This document shows positions 1 through 8,442 of a DNA stretch of 39,561 nucleotides, piece by piece (within the stretch, counting starts at the first letter, position 1; each line of letters begins with the position of its first letter). The notes below the pieces were generated by a model, which saw only the letters and a list, made by a program, of their open reading frames with translations, was not told the DNA's origin and searched no databases. The stretch spans positions 1 through 39,561 of the forward strand of contig JANXNS010000179.1 in NCBI GenBank assembly GCA_025353965.1, given 5' to 3'. Origin of the DNA: Aquihabitans sp. (lineage in GTDB: Bacteria > Actinomycetota > Acidimicrobiia > Acidimicrobiales > Iamiaceae). A program made the translations under genes and the position numbers.

Positions 1-64
1 GGTGAGGGGTGGGGTGAGCGGTGGGGTGGGGTGAGCGGTGGGGGCGAGGGGTGGGGGGTGGGGT
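1..64. repeat. G-rich low-complexity tract with an approx. 17-bp imperfect tandem repeat (GGGGTGAGCGGTGGGG at 11-26 and 28-43)
   Basis: Direct reading: many G3-G6 runs just downstream of the acyl-CoA dehydrogenase stop codon. Confidence 0.8.
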
Positions 65-77
65 TTCGCGGTTAGAG

Positions 78-1217
78 CTAGGCCCTGGGTAGGCCTAGAA
101 CTCGGTCGCCAATGATAGTTCTGAGGATCTGGGTGGTGCCGCCCATGATCGTGTATGCCGGGGCGTAAACCAGGTTGCGGGATACCCGCTCTTGCAACTC
201 ACCTTCCGGGGTGGATGGGTCCCACGCTTGGGCGCTGACTCCCAGCACCCGTCCACAGAAGGCCGACACGCGCTGTTCGTGTTCGGTGCAAAACGTCTTA
301 GTGGCGGCCGAGAACGCATTGGGCGCCTGGCCTAGAACCTCGCGCAAGACGAGCAGCCGGCCGAGGCGATAGGTCGTCTCGAGCGCAGCGATTTCCTGGC
401 GAACACGCGGGTCGGATGTGTCGGCGAGAGGCAGACACTCGACGTGGAGTCGGCGGTTGCTGGCCAGCCGGTCGATCCCGCCGCGTTCATGTTCCATCTG
501 CCGCATGACCTGGCGGAAGCTGTCGTTGAGCGTGCCGACCAGATGATCGCCGGGGACCACAACGTCCTCGAAGTAGATCTCACAGAAGTGTCGGTTCGTG
601 GTCTGATCCACGATCGGTCGGACCTCGATGCCTGGGGAGCGCATGTCGACCACGAACTCGGAGAGTCCAGCGTGGGCGGGGGCGTCAGGGTCCGTGCGGG
701 CGATGAGGTAGCACCAGTCCGCATGGGCTGCGCCGCTGGTCCAGATCTTGGAGCCGGACACGCGCCAGTTGCCGGAGCCGTCGGGGTCGAGTTCGGCCCG
801 GGTCCGCAAGGAGGCGACGTCGGAACCGGCGTCAGGTTCGCTCATGCCGATGCACCACATGGAGGTCCCGGCCAGGATTGCTGGGAGCCAGCGGTCCCGC
901 TGTTCCTGCGTACCGTATTGCAGGAGGGTGGGGCCGATCTGGCGGTCGGCAAAGTAGGCGGTGGCCAGCGGAGCGCCTTCGGCGATCAGCGCCTCGAACA
1001 CCATGAATCGTTCGAGGGCACTGCGGCCCCCACCACCAACGGCGGTGGGCCACGTCATGCCCAGCCAGCCTCGGTCGGCCAACTCCAGGGCGAACGTGGG
1101 GTCGTGGCCAATGAGCCAGCCATCTTCTCGGTGGGGCCGTGTGGCGGCGGCCCGGCGACCGACTTCGCTGGCCTCGGCGGCCAGGGTGCGAAGTTCAGGG
1201 GAGAGATCGAAGTCCAT
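78..1217 (-). CDS. Acyl-CoA dehydrogenase family protein
   Basis: ORF 78..1235; ATG at 1217 (MDFDLSPELR) preferred over the upstream GTG. Motifs CIGMSEPDAGSDVASL, W..SG.KIWTSGA and C-terminal GGTTQILRTIIGDRVLGLPR typical of ACADs. Confidence 0.93.
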   Translation of the reverse strand: MDFDLSPELRTLAAEASEVGRRAAATRPHREDGWLIGHDPTFALELADRGWLGMTWPTAVGGGGRSALERFMVFEALIAEGAPLATAYFADRQIGPTLLQYGTQEQRDRWLPAILAGTSMWCIGMSEPDAGSDVASLRTRAELDPDGSGNWRVSGSKIWTSGAAHADWCYLIARTDPDAPAHAGLSEFVVDMRSPGIEVRPIVDQTTNRHFCEIYFEDVVVPGDHLVGTLNDSFRQVMRQMEHERGGIDRLASNRRLHVECLPLADTSDPRVRQEIAALETTYRLGRLLVLREVLGQAPNAFSAATKTFCTEHEQRVSAFCGRVLGVSAQAWDPSTPEGELQERVSRNLVYAPAYTIMGGTTQILRTIIGDRVLGLPRA

Positions 1218-1259
1218 TGGAACCGAGGATGCCACAGGCGCGTGGGTAGGGTCGATGTC

Positions 1260-2240
1260 ATGCGTGCTGTTGTGCTCACGAGCTATGGCGATCCTGATGT
1301 TTTGACCCTGGCGGAGGTCCCGGAGCCATCTCCAGGGCCAGAAGATGTGGTGGTGGAGATCGTGGCCACCGCACTGAACCGGGCTGACTTACTGCAGCGC
1401 ATGGGTTTTTACCCGGAACCGGGGCCAGTCCGGGCGCACGAGATCCCGGGCATGGAACTGGCTGGCCGGGTGGCGGCCATGGGCGATCGGGTGTCTGCCT
1501 GGATGCTGGGTGATGAAGTCATGGCCATCGTGAGCGGCGGGGCTTACGCCGAGAGGATTGCCGTGCCGGAGCGCCAACTGATGGCCGTTCCGGCCGGGGT
1601 TGGCGTGGCCGATGCTGCTGCCATTCCCGAGGTTGGGATCACCGCCCACGATGCCTTGGTCGTCCAAGGTGGGCTTGCTCCCGGCGGGTGGGCACTGGTG
1701 CACGCCGGTGGCTCAGGGGTGGGTTCCATGGCCATCCAGATCGTGAAGGCCATGGGTGCACGGGTGATCACCACGACGTCGGGGGGAAAGGTGGCTGCTG
1801 TCCGGGCGCTCGGGGCCGATGTCGTGGTCGACTACGGCTCGGCGGACTTCGTGGAGGCGGTGCAGGAGGCAACCGGCGGCATGGGTGTCGACACTGTGCT
1901 CGACGTGGTCGGTGGCGACTATCTGGCTCGCAACATCAGGGCCCTGAGAATTGGCGGCACCATCGTGCAGGTTGGGGTCATGGCTGGTGGCCGGACCATG
2001 ATCGACCTCGGTGCGTTGCTACCCAAACGTGCTCATCTGGTGGGCACCGTGCTGCGAGCGCGGCCGATTGAGCAAAAGATCGCCGCCACCCGCCGGTTCG
2101 CGGCGGAGGTGCTTCCGGCCATTGAGGCCGGCCTGATCCACCCAGTGATCGACTGCCGATTCCCTCTGGCTGACATTGCTTCCGCCCACCGTCATCTCGA
2201 GAGCAACGCCAACGTGGGCAAGGTACTGATCGATATCTGA
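1260..2240 (+). CDS. NAD(P)H:quinone oxidoreductase-like / zinc-type alcohol dehydrogenase superfamily (MDR) protein
   Basis: MRAVVLTSYGDPDVLTLAEVPEP start at 1260 in frame with ORF 444..2240; HAGGSGVGSMAIQIVKAMGARV nucleotide-binding motif; NVGKVLIDI C-terminus. Confidence 0.92.
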   Translation: MRAVVLTSYGDPDVLTLAEVPEPSPGPEDVVVEIVATALNRADLLQRMGFYPEPGPVRAHEIPGMELAGRVAAMGDRVSAWMLGDEVMAIVSGGAYAERIAVPERQLMAVPAGVGVADAAAIPEVGITAHDALVVQGGLAPGGWALVHAGGSGVGSMAIQIVKAMGARVITTTSGGKVAAVRALGADVVVDYGSADFVEAVQEATGGMGVDTVLDVVGGDYLARNIRALRIGGTIVQVGVMAGGRTMIDLGALLPKRAHLVGTVLRARPIEQKIAATRRFAAEVLPAIEAGLIHPVIDCRFPLADIASAHRHLESNANVGKVLIDI

Positions 2241-2254
2241 CCCAGCAGGTCAGA
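2236..2254. terminator. Hairpin TCTGACC-cagca-GGTCAGA overlapping the stop codon of the quinone oxidoreductase gene
   Basis: Perfect 7-bp stem with 5-nt loop; no U-tract, so terminator role is tentative. Confidence 0.4.
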
Positions 2255-2382
2255 ACCCGTGCTCGCTCGCAGGGCAATGTCGGCGATGTCCAACGCGGCA
2301 CGTCGCTTGACTGATGGCGACGGGCTGCGTCAGGTAGCTCGTTCTGTCCGATGGGAGGGTCCGGGTGGGGGAGCGAGCGAGC

Positions 2383-3651
2383 TCAGCGGGCGTCCATGCC
2401 CACGTAGTCGCGTGCGGCTGCACCGGTGTAAAGCTGGCGTGGCCGAGCGATTTTCTGGTCCTGCTGGAGCAGTTCTTGCCAGTGGGCCAGCCAGCCCGCG
2501 GTACGGGGAATGGCGAACAGCACGGTGAACATTTCGATCGGAAAGCCCATGGCTTGGTAGATCAGGCCAGAGTAGAAGTCCACATTTGGGTAGAGCTTGC
2601 GGCTGATGAAGTAATCGTCGGCCAAGGCCACTTCTTCGAGCTTGAGAGCAATCTCGAGGAGCGGGTTCTTCCCGGTTACTTCGAACACGTCGTAGGCGAT
2701 CTTCTTGATGATCGTGGCCCGTGGGTCGAAGTTCTTGTAGACCCGGTGGCCGAAGCCTTGAAGGCGGCCCTTGCCTTCTTTGACCGCTGCGACATACGCG
2801 GGGACGTTCTCGACCGAGCCGATCTCATTGAGCATCTTGATGACGGCTTCGTTGGCGCCGCCGTGGCGAGGCCCGTAGAGGGCAGCAGCAGCGGCAGCGG
2901 TGGCCGAGTACGGATCGGTGTGGGATGAGCCAGCCACCCGCATGGCGGTGGTACCGCAGTTCTGCTCATGGTCTGCGTGGAGGATGAACAACACATCCAG
3001 TGCCCGGGCCAAAACAGGGTCTGCTTCGTAGTGCGGTTCAGCGATTTTCCACATCATGGAGAGGAAGTTGGTGGCGAAATCCAACCGGTTGTCTGGGTAG
3101 ACGAAGGGCATGCCGACGCTGAAGCGGTGGGCGCCAGCGGCGAGGGTGGGCATCTTGGCAATGAGGCGCACGATCTGCTTGTTGCGTACTTCTTCGTCCG
3201 CAATGTTTTTGCTCTCCGGATAGAAAGTCGAGAGCGCAGCCACAGCCGAGACGAGCATCCCCATGGGATGAGCATCGTGGTGAAAGCCCTCCATGAAGCG
3301 CTTACGCACGTTCTCGTGAATGAACGTGTGATAGGTGATCTCGTGCTTCCACGCTTCGTACTGCTCAGTCGTGGGGAGTTCGCCGTAGATCAGGAGGTAC
3401 GCCACCTCAAGGTAGGTGGACTTCTCGGCCAGTTGTTCGATGGGATAGCCGCGATAGCGGAGGATCCCAGCTTCACCGTCGAGTTCGGTAATGGCGGACT
3501 CGGTAGCGGCCGTCTGGGTGAATCCTGGATCGGCAAACCAAATATTGCCTAGGAGTTTCTTCCAAGCCCCCGCATCCACTCCGCCATCAACGATCGGAAT
3601 TTCTACCGAATCCCCGCTGCGATTGTCAGTGATCGTCACACTCTCGGACAC
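2383..3651 (-). CDS. gltA: Citrate synthase
   Basis: ORF 2383..3699; VSESVTITDNRSGDSVEIPI; GILRYRGYPIEQLAE; LHADHEQNCGTTAMRVAGSS; GFGHRVYKNFDPRA. Start at GTG 3651 is preceded by TAGGAG. Confidence 0.95.
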   Translation of the reverse strand: MSESVTITDNRSGDSVEIPIVDGGVDAGAWKKLLGNIWFADPGFTQTAATESAITELDGEAGILRYRGYPIEQLAEKSTYLEVAYLLIYGELPTTEQYEAWKHEITYHTFIHENVRKRFMEGFHHDAHPMGMLVSAVAALSTFYPESKNIADEEVRNKQIVRLIAKMPTLAAGAHRFSVGMPFVYPDNRLDFATNFLSMMWKIAEPHYEADPVLARALDVLFILHADHEQNCGTTAMRVAGSSHTDPYSATAAAAAALYGPRHGGANEAVIKMLNEIGSVENVPAYVAAVKEGKGRLQGFGHRVYKNFDPRATIIKKIAYDVFEVTGKNPLLEIALKLEEVALADDYFISRKLYPNVDFYSGLIYQAMGFPIEMFTVLFAIPRTAGWLAHWQELLQQDQKIARPRQLYTGAAARDYVGMDAR

Positions 3652-3795
3652 GTCTGCTCCTACCTCGTCGTCGTCTGGGCGCAATGTCCGTGTCGTCACC
3701 GGAGATCGCCGGCATCGCGCGCATCCGTGATGTTACTGGCCGCCACCGGCACGGGCGACCGGACCGGCTGGTTCTGCGGGCCAGAAGGTCAGGGT

Positions 3796-4755
3796 TCACT
3801 CGTTGGAAACGATGCCGTCATCTTCGGGCGACCGGTTCCGTCCGGGGGTAACGAGCCGCAGGCCGGGGCGCAGCGGCACATCGGCTGCAACGAGGGTGCG
3901 GATCAGCTCAACAGTGGCCCGGGCCGGAGCGGACAGTCGGCCGCGGCGCGGGGTGGCCAGGCCAACGGCCCGAGGCGTGGTGTCGTCCAGCGGAATGCTG
4001 TGGAGCGTGCCTTCGGTCCGCTCGACGATGGCGCTGGCCGGGAGAATGGCCGCCCCAAAGCCCTGGTAGGCCAGCGAGGCCAGCAGGCGCATCCCGTCTA
4101 TCTCGGCCTCGGGGACCAGGGTGACACCAGCCCGAGCCGCGTCGGCATCGAGGTCATCACGAAAGCCGGTACCGGGAGGTTCCAGCAGCAAGGGAATGCC
4201 GGCCAGATCATGCAGGGAGAGCCGTTGGGCCCCCGCGAGGGGATGGTTCTCCGGCGCAAGCACCACATGCTCCTCCTCGAACAGGACCTCGACATCGACA
4301 TCGGGATCGGTGACCGGAAGGTTGACGACCGCCAAATCAAGCCGCCCAGCTGCGAGCTGGGGGATGAGGGAGGTCGTGGTCGCATCGATGGTGACCAGCC
4401 GAATTTTGGGGTGGGTGGTGGCCAGGTCCGCCAGCAGGTCCGCCAGGAGCCAGCGCCCCGTGGTGCCGATGATGCCCAGCCGAACTTGGCCCGAGATCTC
4501 GCCGAGCGAAGATGCAACGTCTGCGGTGAGTGCTTCGAGCTCGGCATGCACCCGACGGGCCCGACTTACCACCAGCTCGCCAGCTTCGGTCAGTTGGCCG
4601 CTGGAGCGATGGACCAGCGTGACGCCCAACTCTCGTTCGAGGCGGGCGATATGGGTGGAAACATTGGATTGCACGGTGTGCAGGGCACGCGCCGCAGCGG
4701 AGAAGCTCTGGTGATCGGCCACGGCGGTGAGGGCGGCGAGTTGGCGAAGGTCCAT
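3796..4755 (-). CDS. LysR family transcriptional regulator
   Basis: MDLRQLAALTAVADHQSFSAAARALHTVQSNVSTHIARLERELGVTLVHRSSGQ - classic LysR wHTH; substrate-binding domain follows. Confidence 0.95.
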   Translation of the reverse strand: MDLRQLAALTAVADHQSFSAAARALHTVQSNVSTHIARLERELGVTLVHRSSGQLTEAGELVVSRARRVHAELEALTADVASSLGEISGQVRLGIIGTTGRWLLADLLADLATTHPKIRLVTIDATTTSLIPQLAAGRLDLAVVNLPVTDPDVDVEVLFEEEHVVLAPENHPLAGAQRLSLHDLAGIPLLLEPPGTGFRDDLDADAARAGVTLVPEAEIDGMRLLASLAYQGFGAAILPASAIVERTEGTLHSIPLDDTTPRAVGLATPRRGRLSAPARATVELIRTLVAADVPLRPGLRLVTPGRNRSPEDDGIVSNE

Positions 4756-4902
4756 CGCTGAACATGATGCCAGGTATCGTCAACAACTGTTGGACAGATC
4801 GGCGAGGGGGCGTGATGATGACGTCACATCAAGACCGCCGAGGTCAGGTCCCCCCTGGCCACGAGCGACGGGTCGATCGGTTCCCCTGCCGATCAGACCG
4901 AT

Positions 4903-4934
4903 AGAAGAGCTGGCCACATGTGGCCGGCTCTTCT
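4903..4934. terminator. Long near-perfect hairpin AGAAGAGCTGGCCACA/TGTGGCCGGCTCTTCT
   Basis: 32-nt inverted repeat, 15 of 16 positions Watson-Crick and one G.T pair; lies between LysR promoter region and the stop of the minus-strand 4990..6102 gene; no strong U-tract. Confidence 0.5.
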
Positions 4935-4989
4935 GCATTTGGGGCCAAGGTCCGGCGCAGGTTTGCCACTATGACCTGGCTGATCTGGC

Positions 4990-6102
4990 CTAGAGGGCGA
5001 CGCTTCCGTAATCGGCGAAGCCCGAGGGATCGTGGCGGCCGAACGTTCCCAGTTCGAACAGCCCCCAACCTTCCTGGCCGTTCAACGTGGCCTTGGCCAC
5101 ATGGTCGAGCAAGCCAAACGGGATCATGGCGGCCACGTCAGGGTCGGTCAGGTTGATGTCGATTCCCTCAACCCAGTCCCGGCCCTTCCACACGCCGTGG
5201 GACCACGTGTCGGCTCCGTACCCGGTGCCAGCGCTTAAGGCGACGTAACCCTTGGTCTCGATCTCCAGTGTGAGCGGCGTGCCGTCTGGTTCGGTGAGGT
5301 GGATCGTTGCGCCGGTGGGAAAGCGGGTCCCGGAGCGGTACTGCACATCGATCCGTGGCCATCCCAGTTGTTCGGGCCGGCGGCCTGATGCCGCGGGCCA
5401 CACCCGCACGGCATCGTTCAGGACCCGGTGGCCATCGGGATCCTCCTGGACAATCACGATCACGGCGAAGTCCTCGAAGCGCAGGGGAACGTAGTTCCAC
5501 CAGAAGCCCTCGATCGGCTCGGCGGCGGCGCGGGCGGGCGCAACCGGCTCGCCGACCGGTCGGATGCCCCAGGAACGATCCCGGGTGCCAAGCCAAGTGG
5601 CGGGATCCACGGCGTGCGTGACGCCATCTACGCGGAGTTCGCCTTCCCAGGTACCGACCTGGGCGAAACGCTGCGCATCGAGGATGACCCGCTGCCCGGA
5701 ACGCCACCGGTGGGGGGCTTCGTCGATGGCTGGAAATGACCCCTGCCAGGGGAGGTCGAACCCGACGCCGTGGTCGTCCCCGTCGCACACGAAGCGGATG
5801 CGTTCGAGCGGCTCGATGATCTCCATGCGAAACGGTCCGACCGCAGGGGCCATCCGGTCTTGGTCGTCGAGGGCATCGGAGGCTCGAACAGTGAGCTGGC
5901 GATCGCCGGTGCGGACGGTGGCATACGCGTCGATCACCCCAAGGTTCGGGTACAAGCCAAGACCGAACACCATGACCGGGTCACCGTTGCGTCCGTGGGC
6001 GTTGAAGTAACAGCGGTCGTAGGCATTGGGGTCGGAGCTGACTACCTGGCCGATCGGGAGTGGGGCCTGGTGGATGGGAAACTCGTCAAGTGGATGCGGC
6101 AT
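4990..6102 (-). CDS. CrtC/AttH-like (DUF7064/7065-type) conserved protein
   Basis: 370-aa ORF; WLGTRDRSWGIRPVGEP and FWWNYVPLRFEDFAVIVIVQED resemble hydroxyneurosporene-dehydratase-like lipocalin-type proteins of actinobacteria; assignment from memory. Confidence 0.6.
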   Translation of the reverse strand: MPHPLDEFPIHQAPLPIGQVVSSDPNAYDRCYFNAHGRNGDPVMVFGLGLYPNLGVIDAYATVRTGDRQLTVRASDALDDQDRMAPAVGPFRMEIIEPLERIRFVCDGDDHGVGFDLPWQGSFPAIDEAPHRWRSGQRVILDAQRFAQVGTWEGELRVDGVTHAVDPATWLGTRDRSWGIRPVGEPVAPARAAAEPIEGFWWNYVPLRFEDFAVIVIVQEDPDGHRVLNDAVRVWPAASGRRPEQLGWPRIDVQYRSGTRFPTGATIHLTEPDGTPLTLEIETKGYVALSAGTGYGADTWSHGVWKGRDWVEGIDINLTDPDVAAMIPFGLLDHVAKATLNGQEGWGLFELGTFGRHDPSGFADYGSVAL

Positions 6103-6209
6103 TGGATCCTCCGGAAGACGCAGGGCGGGCGGGCAGCGTCCCCCAAATCTGACGAACCGTCAAAAACTACCTTCCGACGAGTGGAGGAGGTGGCCCGTAG
6201 TCTCCATTC

Positions 6210-7628
6210 ATGGAGTCCGCTGCCTTCTTTGATCTGGACCGAACGCTGCTCACAGGGGCGAGCGGCCCGATGTTCTCGACCATGCTGAAACGGGTGGGGA
6301 TCCTGCCGGATCGAAACATCCCTGGCGAGGCGCTGGTCTTCAAGTTCTTTGACATTGTGGGCGAAACCATTCCGAGCATGCTTGCTACTCGGCAGATGGC
6401 TCGGGCGGCGTCCGGTTGGGACCGCAGCCTCGTGCAAGAGGCGGGTCGGTTGGCCGCTGAGCGACTAGTGGACGAGGTCCCTGGGTTCGCCAAGGCGCTC
6501 ATCGCCCGCCACCAAGTAGAAGGACGGCGGGTGGTGATGGCCACCACCTCGCCCTACGACCTTGTGAAGCCGTTGGCCGATGCCCTGGGTGTGGATGACC
6601 TGATTGCCACCAAGTACGGCGAATCGGGGGGACGCTACGACGGCACCGTGGACGGGTTCTTCGTTTGGGGGCCGGGCAAGTTGGCGGCGGTGCGTGATTG
6701 GGCCGGGCGCAACCAGGTCGACGTGGCCCGGAGCTACGCCTACTCCGATTCCGTGTATGACCTACCACTTCTTTCGGCGGTCAAGTTCCCAACTGCCATC
6801 AACCCCGACCCCCGCCTGCGAGTTGTTGCGGCCCTCAGGCGATGGCCCAGCCAATTCTTCGATGTGCCGGCCGGAGTGCCCAAGCTCGGCGGCATCGAGC
6901 CCCAGCGGGCAATCCAGATGCTGGCTCGCCCCGAGCTCTTCCCCTGGGTGCGCTTTGATATTGCGGGCACCGAGCTGATCCCCAAAACCGGGCCGGCGAT
7001 CATCGTCGGGAACCACCGCTCCTACTTCGACCCGCTGGCTATTGGCATGGTGATGGCCAAGGTGGGCCGGCCCGTCCGCTTCCTGGGCAAGAAGGAAGTC
7101 TTCGATGCCCCCATCGTTGGCCAGCTCACCGCGGCCCTTGGCGGCATCCGCGTCGAACGGGGCTCCGGATCCAACGAACCATTGGCGGCGGCCGCCGAGG
7201 CACTGGCCGCGGGCGAGGTAGTGGCGTTGATGCCACAGGGCACCATTCCCCGCGGCCATGCGTTCTTCGACCCAGAACTCAAGGGGCGCTGGGGTGCGGC
7301 CAAGCTGGCGGCGCAGACCAAGGCACCCGTGATTCCGATCGGGCTTTGGGGTACCGAGAAAGTCTGGCCCCGAAACGCCCGCACGCCCAACGTGCTGGCG
7401 GTGGGCCATCCGCCCACGGTGCGGGCACGGGTTGGGCCGCCAGTCGACCTTCGCTACCGCAGCGCCGACGCGGACACCCGGCGAATCATGGCCGCGCTGG
7501 TGGACCTCCTACCCGACGAGGCCCGTATTCACCGTGAGCCAACCTCCGAGGAGCTCGCTCGTTCATTGCCGGCGAACTACCAGGGCGATCCGGACGCAGA
7601 AATCAAACGGCGGCCCGGCAAGGATTAG
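6210..7628 (+). CDS. HAD-IB family phosphatase fused to PlsC-type 1-acylglycerol-3-phosphate acyltransferase
   Basis: N-terminus AAFFDLDRTLL (HAD motif I); C-terminal half has NHRSYFDPLAIG (HX4D acyltransferase motif), KKEVFDAPIVGQL and MPQGTIPRG. Confidence 0.9.
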   Translation: MESAAFFDLDRTLLTGASGPMFSTMLKRVGILPDRNIPGEALVFKFFDIVGETIPSMLATRQMARAASGWDRSLVQEAGRLAAERLVDEVPGFAKALIARHQVEGRRVVMATTSPYDLVKPLADALGVDDLIATKYGESGGRYDGTVDGFFVWGPGKLAAVRDWAGRNQVDVARSYAYSDSVYDLPLLSAVKFPTAINPDPRLRVVAALRRWPSQFFDVPAGVPKLGGIEPQRAIQMLARPELFPWVRFDIAGTELIPKTGPAIIVGNHRSYFDPLAIGMVMAKVGRPVRFLGKKEVFDAPIVGQLTAALGGIRVERGSGSNEPLAAAAEALAAGEVVALMPQGTIPRGHAFFDPELKGRWGAAKLAAQTKAPVIPIGLWGTEKVWPRNARTPNVLAVGHPPTVRARVGPPVDLRYRSADADTRRIMAALVDLLPDEARIHREPTSEELARSLPANYQGDPDAEIKRRPGKD

Positions 7629-7629
7629 T

Positions 7630-8049
7630 TCAGTTGCCGAAATCAGAAGGCGAGATATCGCAGCTGTTGAGCAGTTCGAGAGTGGCCGCCATGTCATCTG
7701 CGCTGCTCGCGTCGGAGCCAAACCGCTTGAGATAGGCGCGGGCCAAGCACTTGGCCTGCTTGTTGTTGAGCCCACCCGCCTCGAAGCTGGTGGTCAGTTG
7801 TTCGAGAAAGATCTTCTCGGTGCCGGGAGGCAAAGCGGGGACCGTCGACCGATCTGTGCCCACCGTGGTGTCGGTGGTGGCCGTGGTCTCGGACGATGTT
7901 GGCGGCGGGCTGACGGGCAGGGTCGGCCCGCTTGCGGTCACGGTCGGGGCCGTGGCGTCACTGGAAGTCTTGACCCCACAGCTAGTGGAAGCCAAGGCCA
8001 GCACGGCGGCGATAACGAGGGGGAAGTAGGTCTGTCCGCGCTTGGTCAC
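7630..8049 (-). CDS. Putative lipoprotein, hypothetical
   Basis: Signal peptide with lipobox LASTSC, then Thr/Ser/Pro-rich linker; GTG start; convergent with HAD-PlsC with 1-nt gap. Confidence 0.65.
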   Translation of the reverse strand: MTKRGQTYFPLVIAAVLALASTSCGVKTSSDATAPTVTASGPTLPVSPPPTSSETTATTDTTVGTDRSTVPALPPGTEKIFLEQLTTSFEAGGLNNKQAKCLARAYLKRFGSDASSADDMAATLELLNSCDISPSDFGN

Positions 8050-8070
8050 AACGAGAAGCCTACGCAGTGA

Positions 8071-8442
8071 TCAGCCTTCGACCTCGGCTGGTTCGAGCTC
8101 CTGGGCGGGCGGAGCCCACGCCGGTGCCTCGCCGGTCTCCGCCGCCACCACCGCGGCAAGCGCGTCTCGGTAGGCCGCATCGGCCGCACCGCGTTGTTCG
8201 GCACTGACCCCTTCTCGGCCGCGGAGACGTTTGACCTCGGCGGCCGCCGCGTCCTTCACCGCAACCAGACTGGCGGCGGCCTCTGCCTTGAGTCGGTCCT
8301 CTCGGGCCGCCTTCTTGGCCTTACGCTCGCGCTGCTCGCCGTCTCGCATGTACGAAGCGAAGAGGGCGACGTTCGGATCCACGCCGGCGCTGGCATCGGG
8401 GGCCGGCGCGTGGCCTTGGCCCTGCTTGTGCTTGCGGGCCAT
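8071..8442 (-). CDS. Hypothetical charged Ala-rich protein
   Basis: 123-aa ORF whose ATG overlaps the aconitase stop codon by 1 nt (TGATG). Confidence 0.65.
   Translation of the reverse strand: MARKHKQGQGHAPAPDASAGVDPNVALFASYMRDGEQRERKAKKAAREDRLKAEAAASLVAVKDAAAAEVKRLRGREGVSAEQRGAADAAYRDALAAVVAAETGEAPAWAPPAQELEPAEVEG

Noticed and set aside
444-1259. N-terminal extension of the quinone oxidoreductase ORF
   Set aside because: Region is antisense to the acyl-CoA dehydrogenase; homologous protein starts at MRAVVLTSYGDPD (1260).
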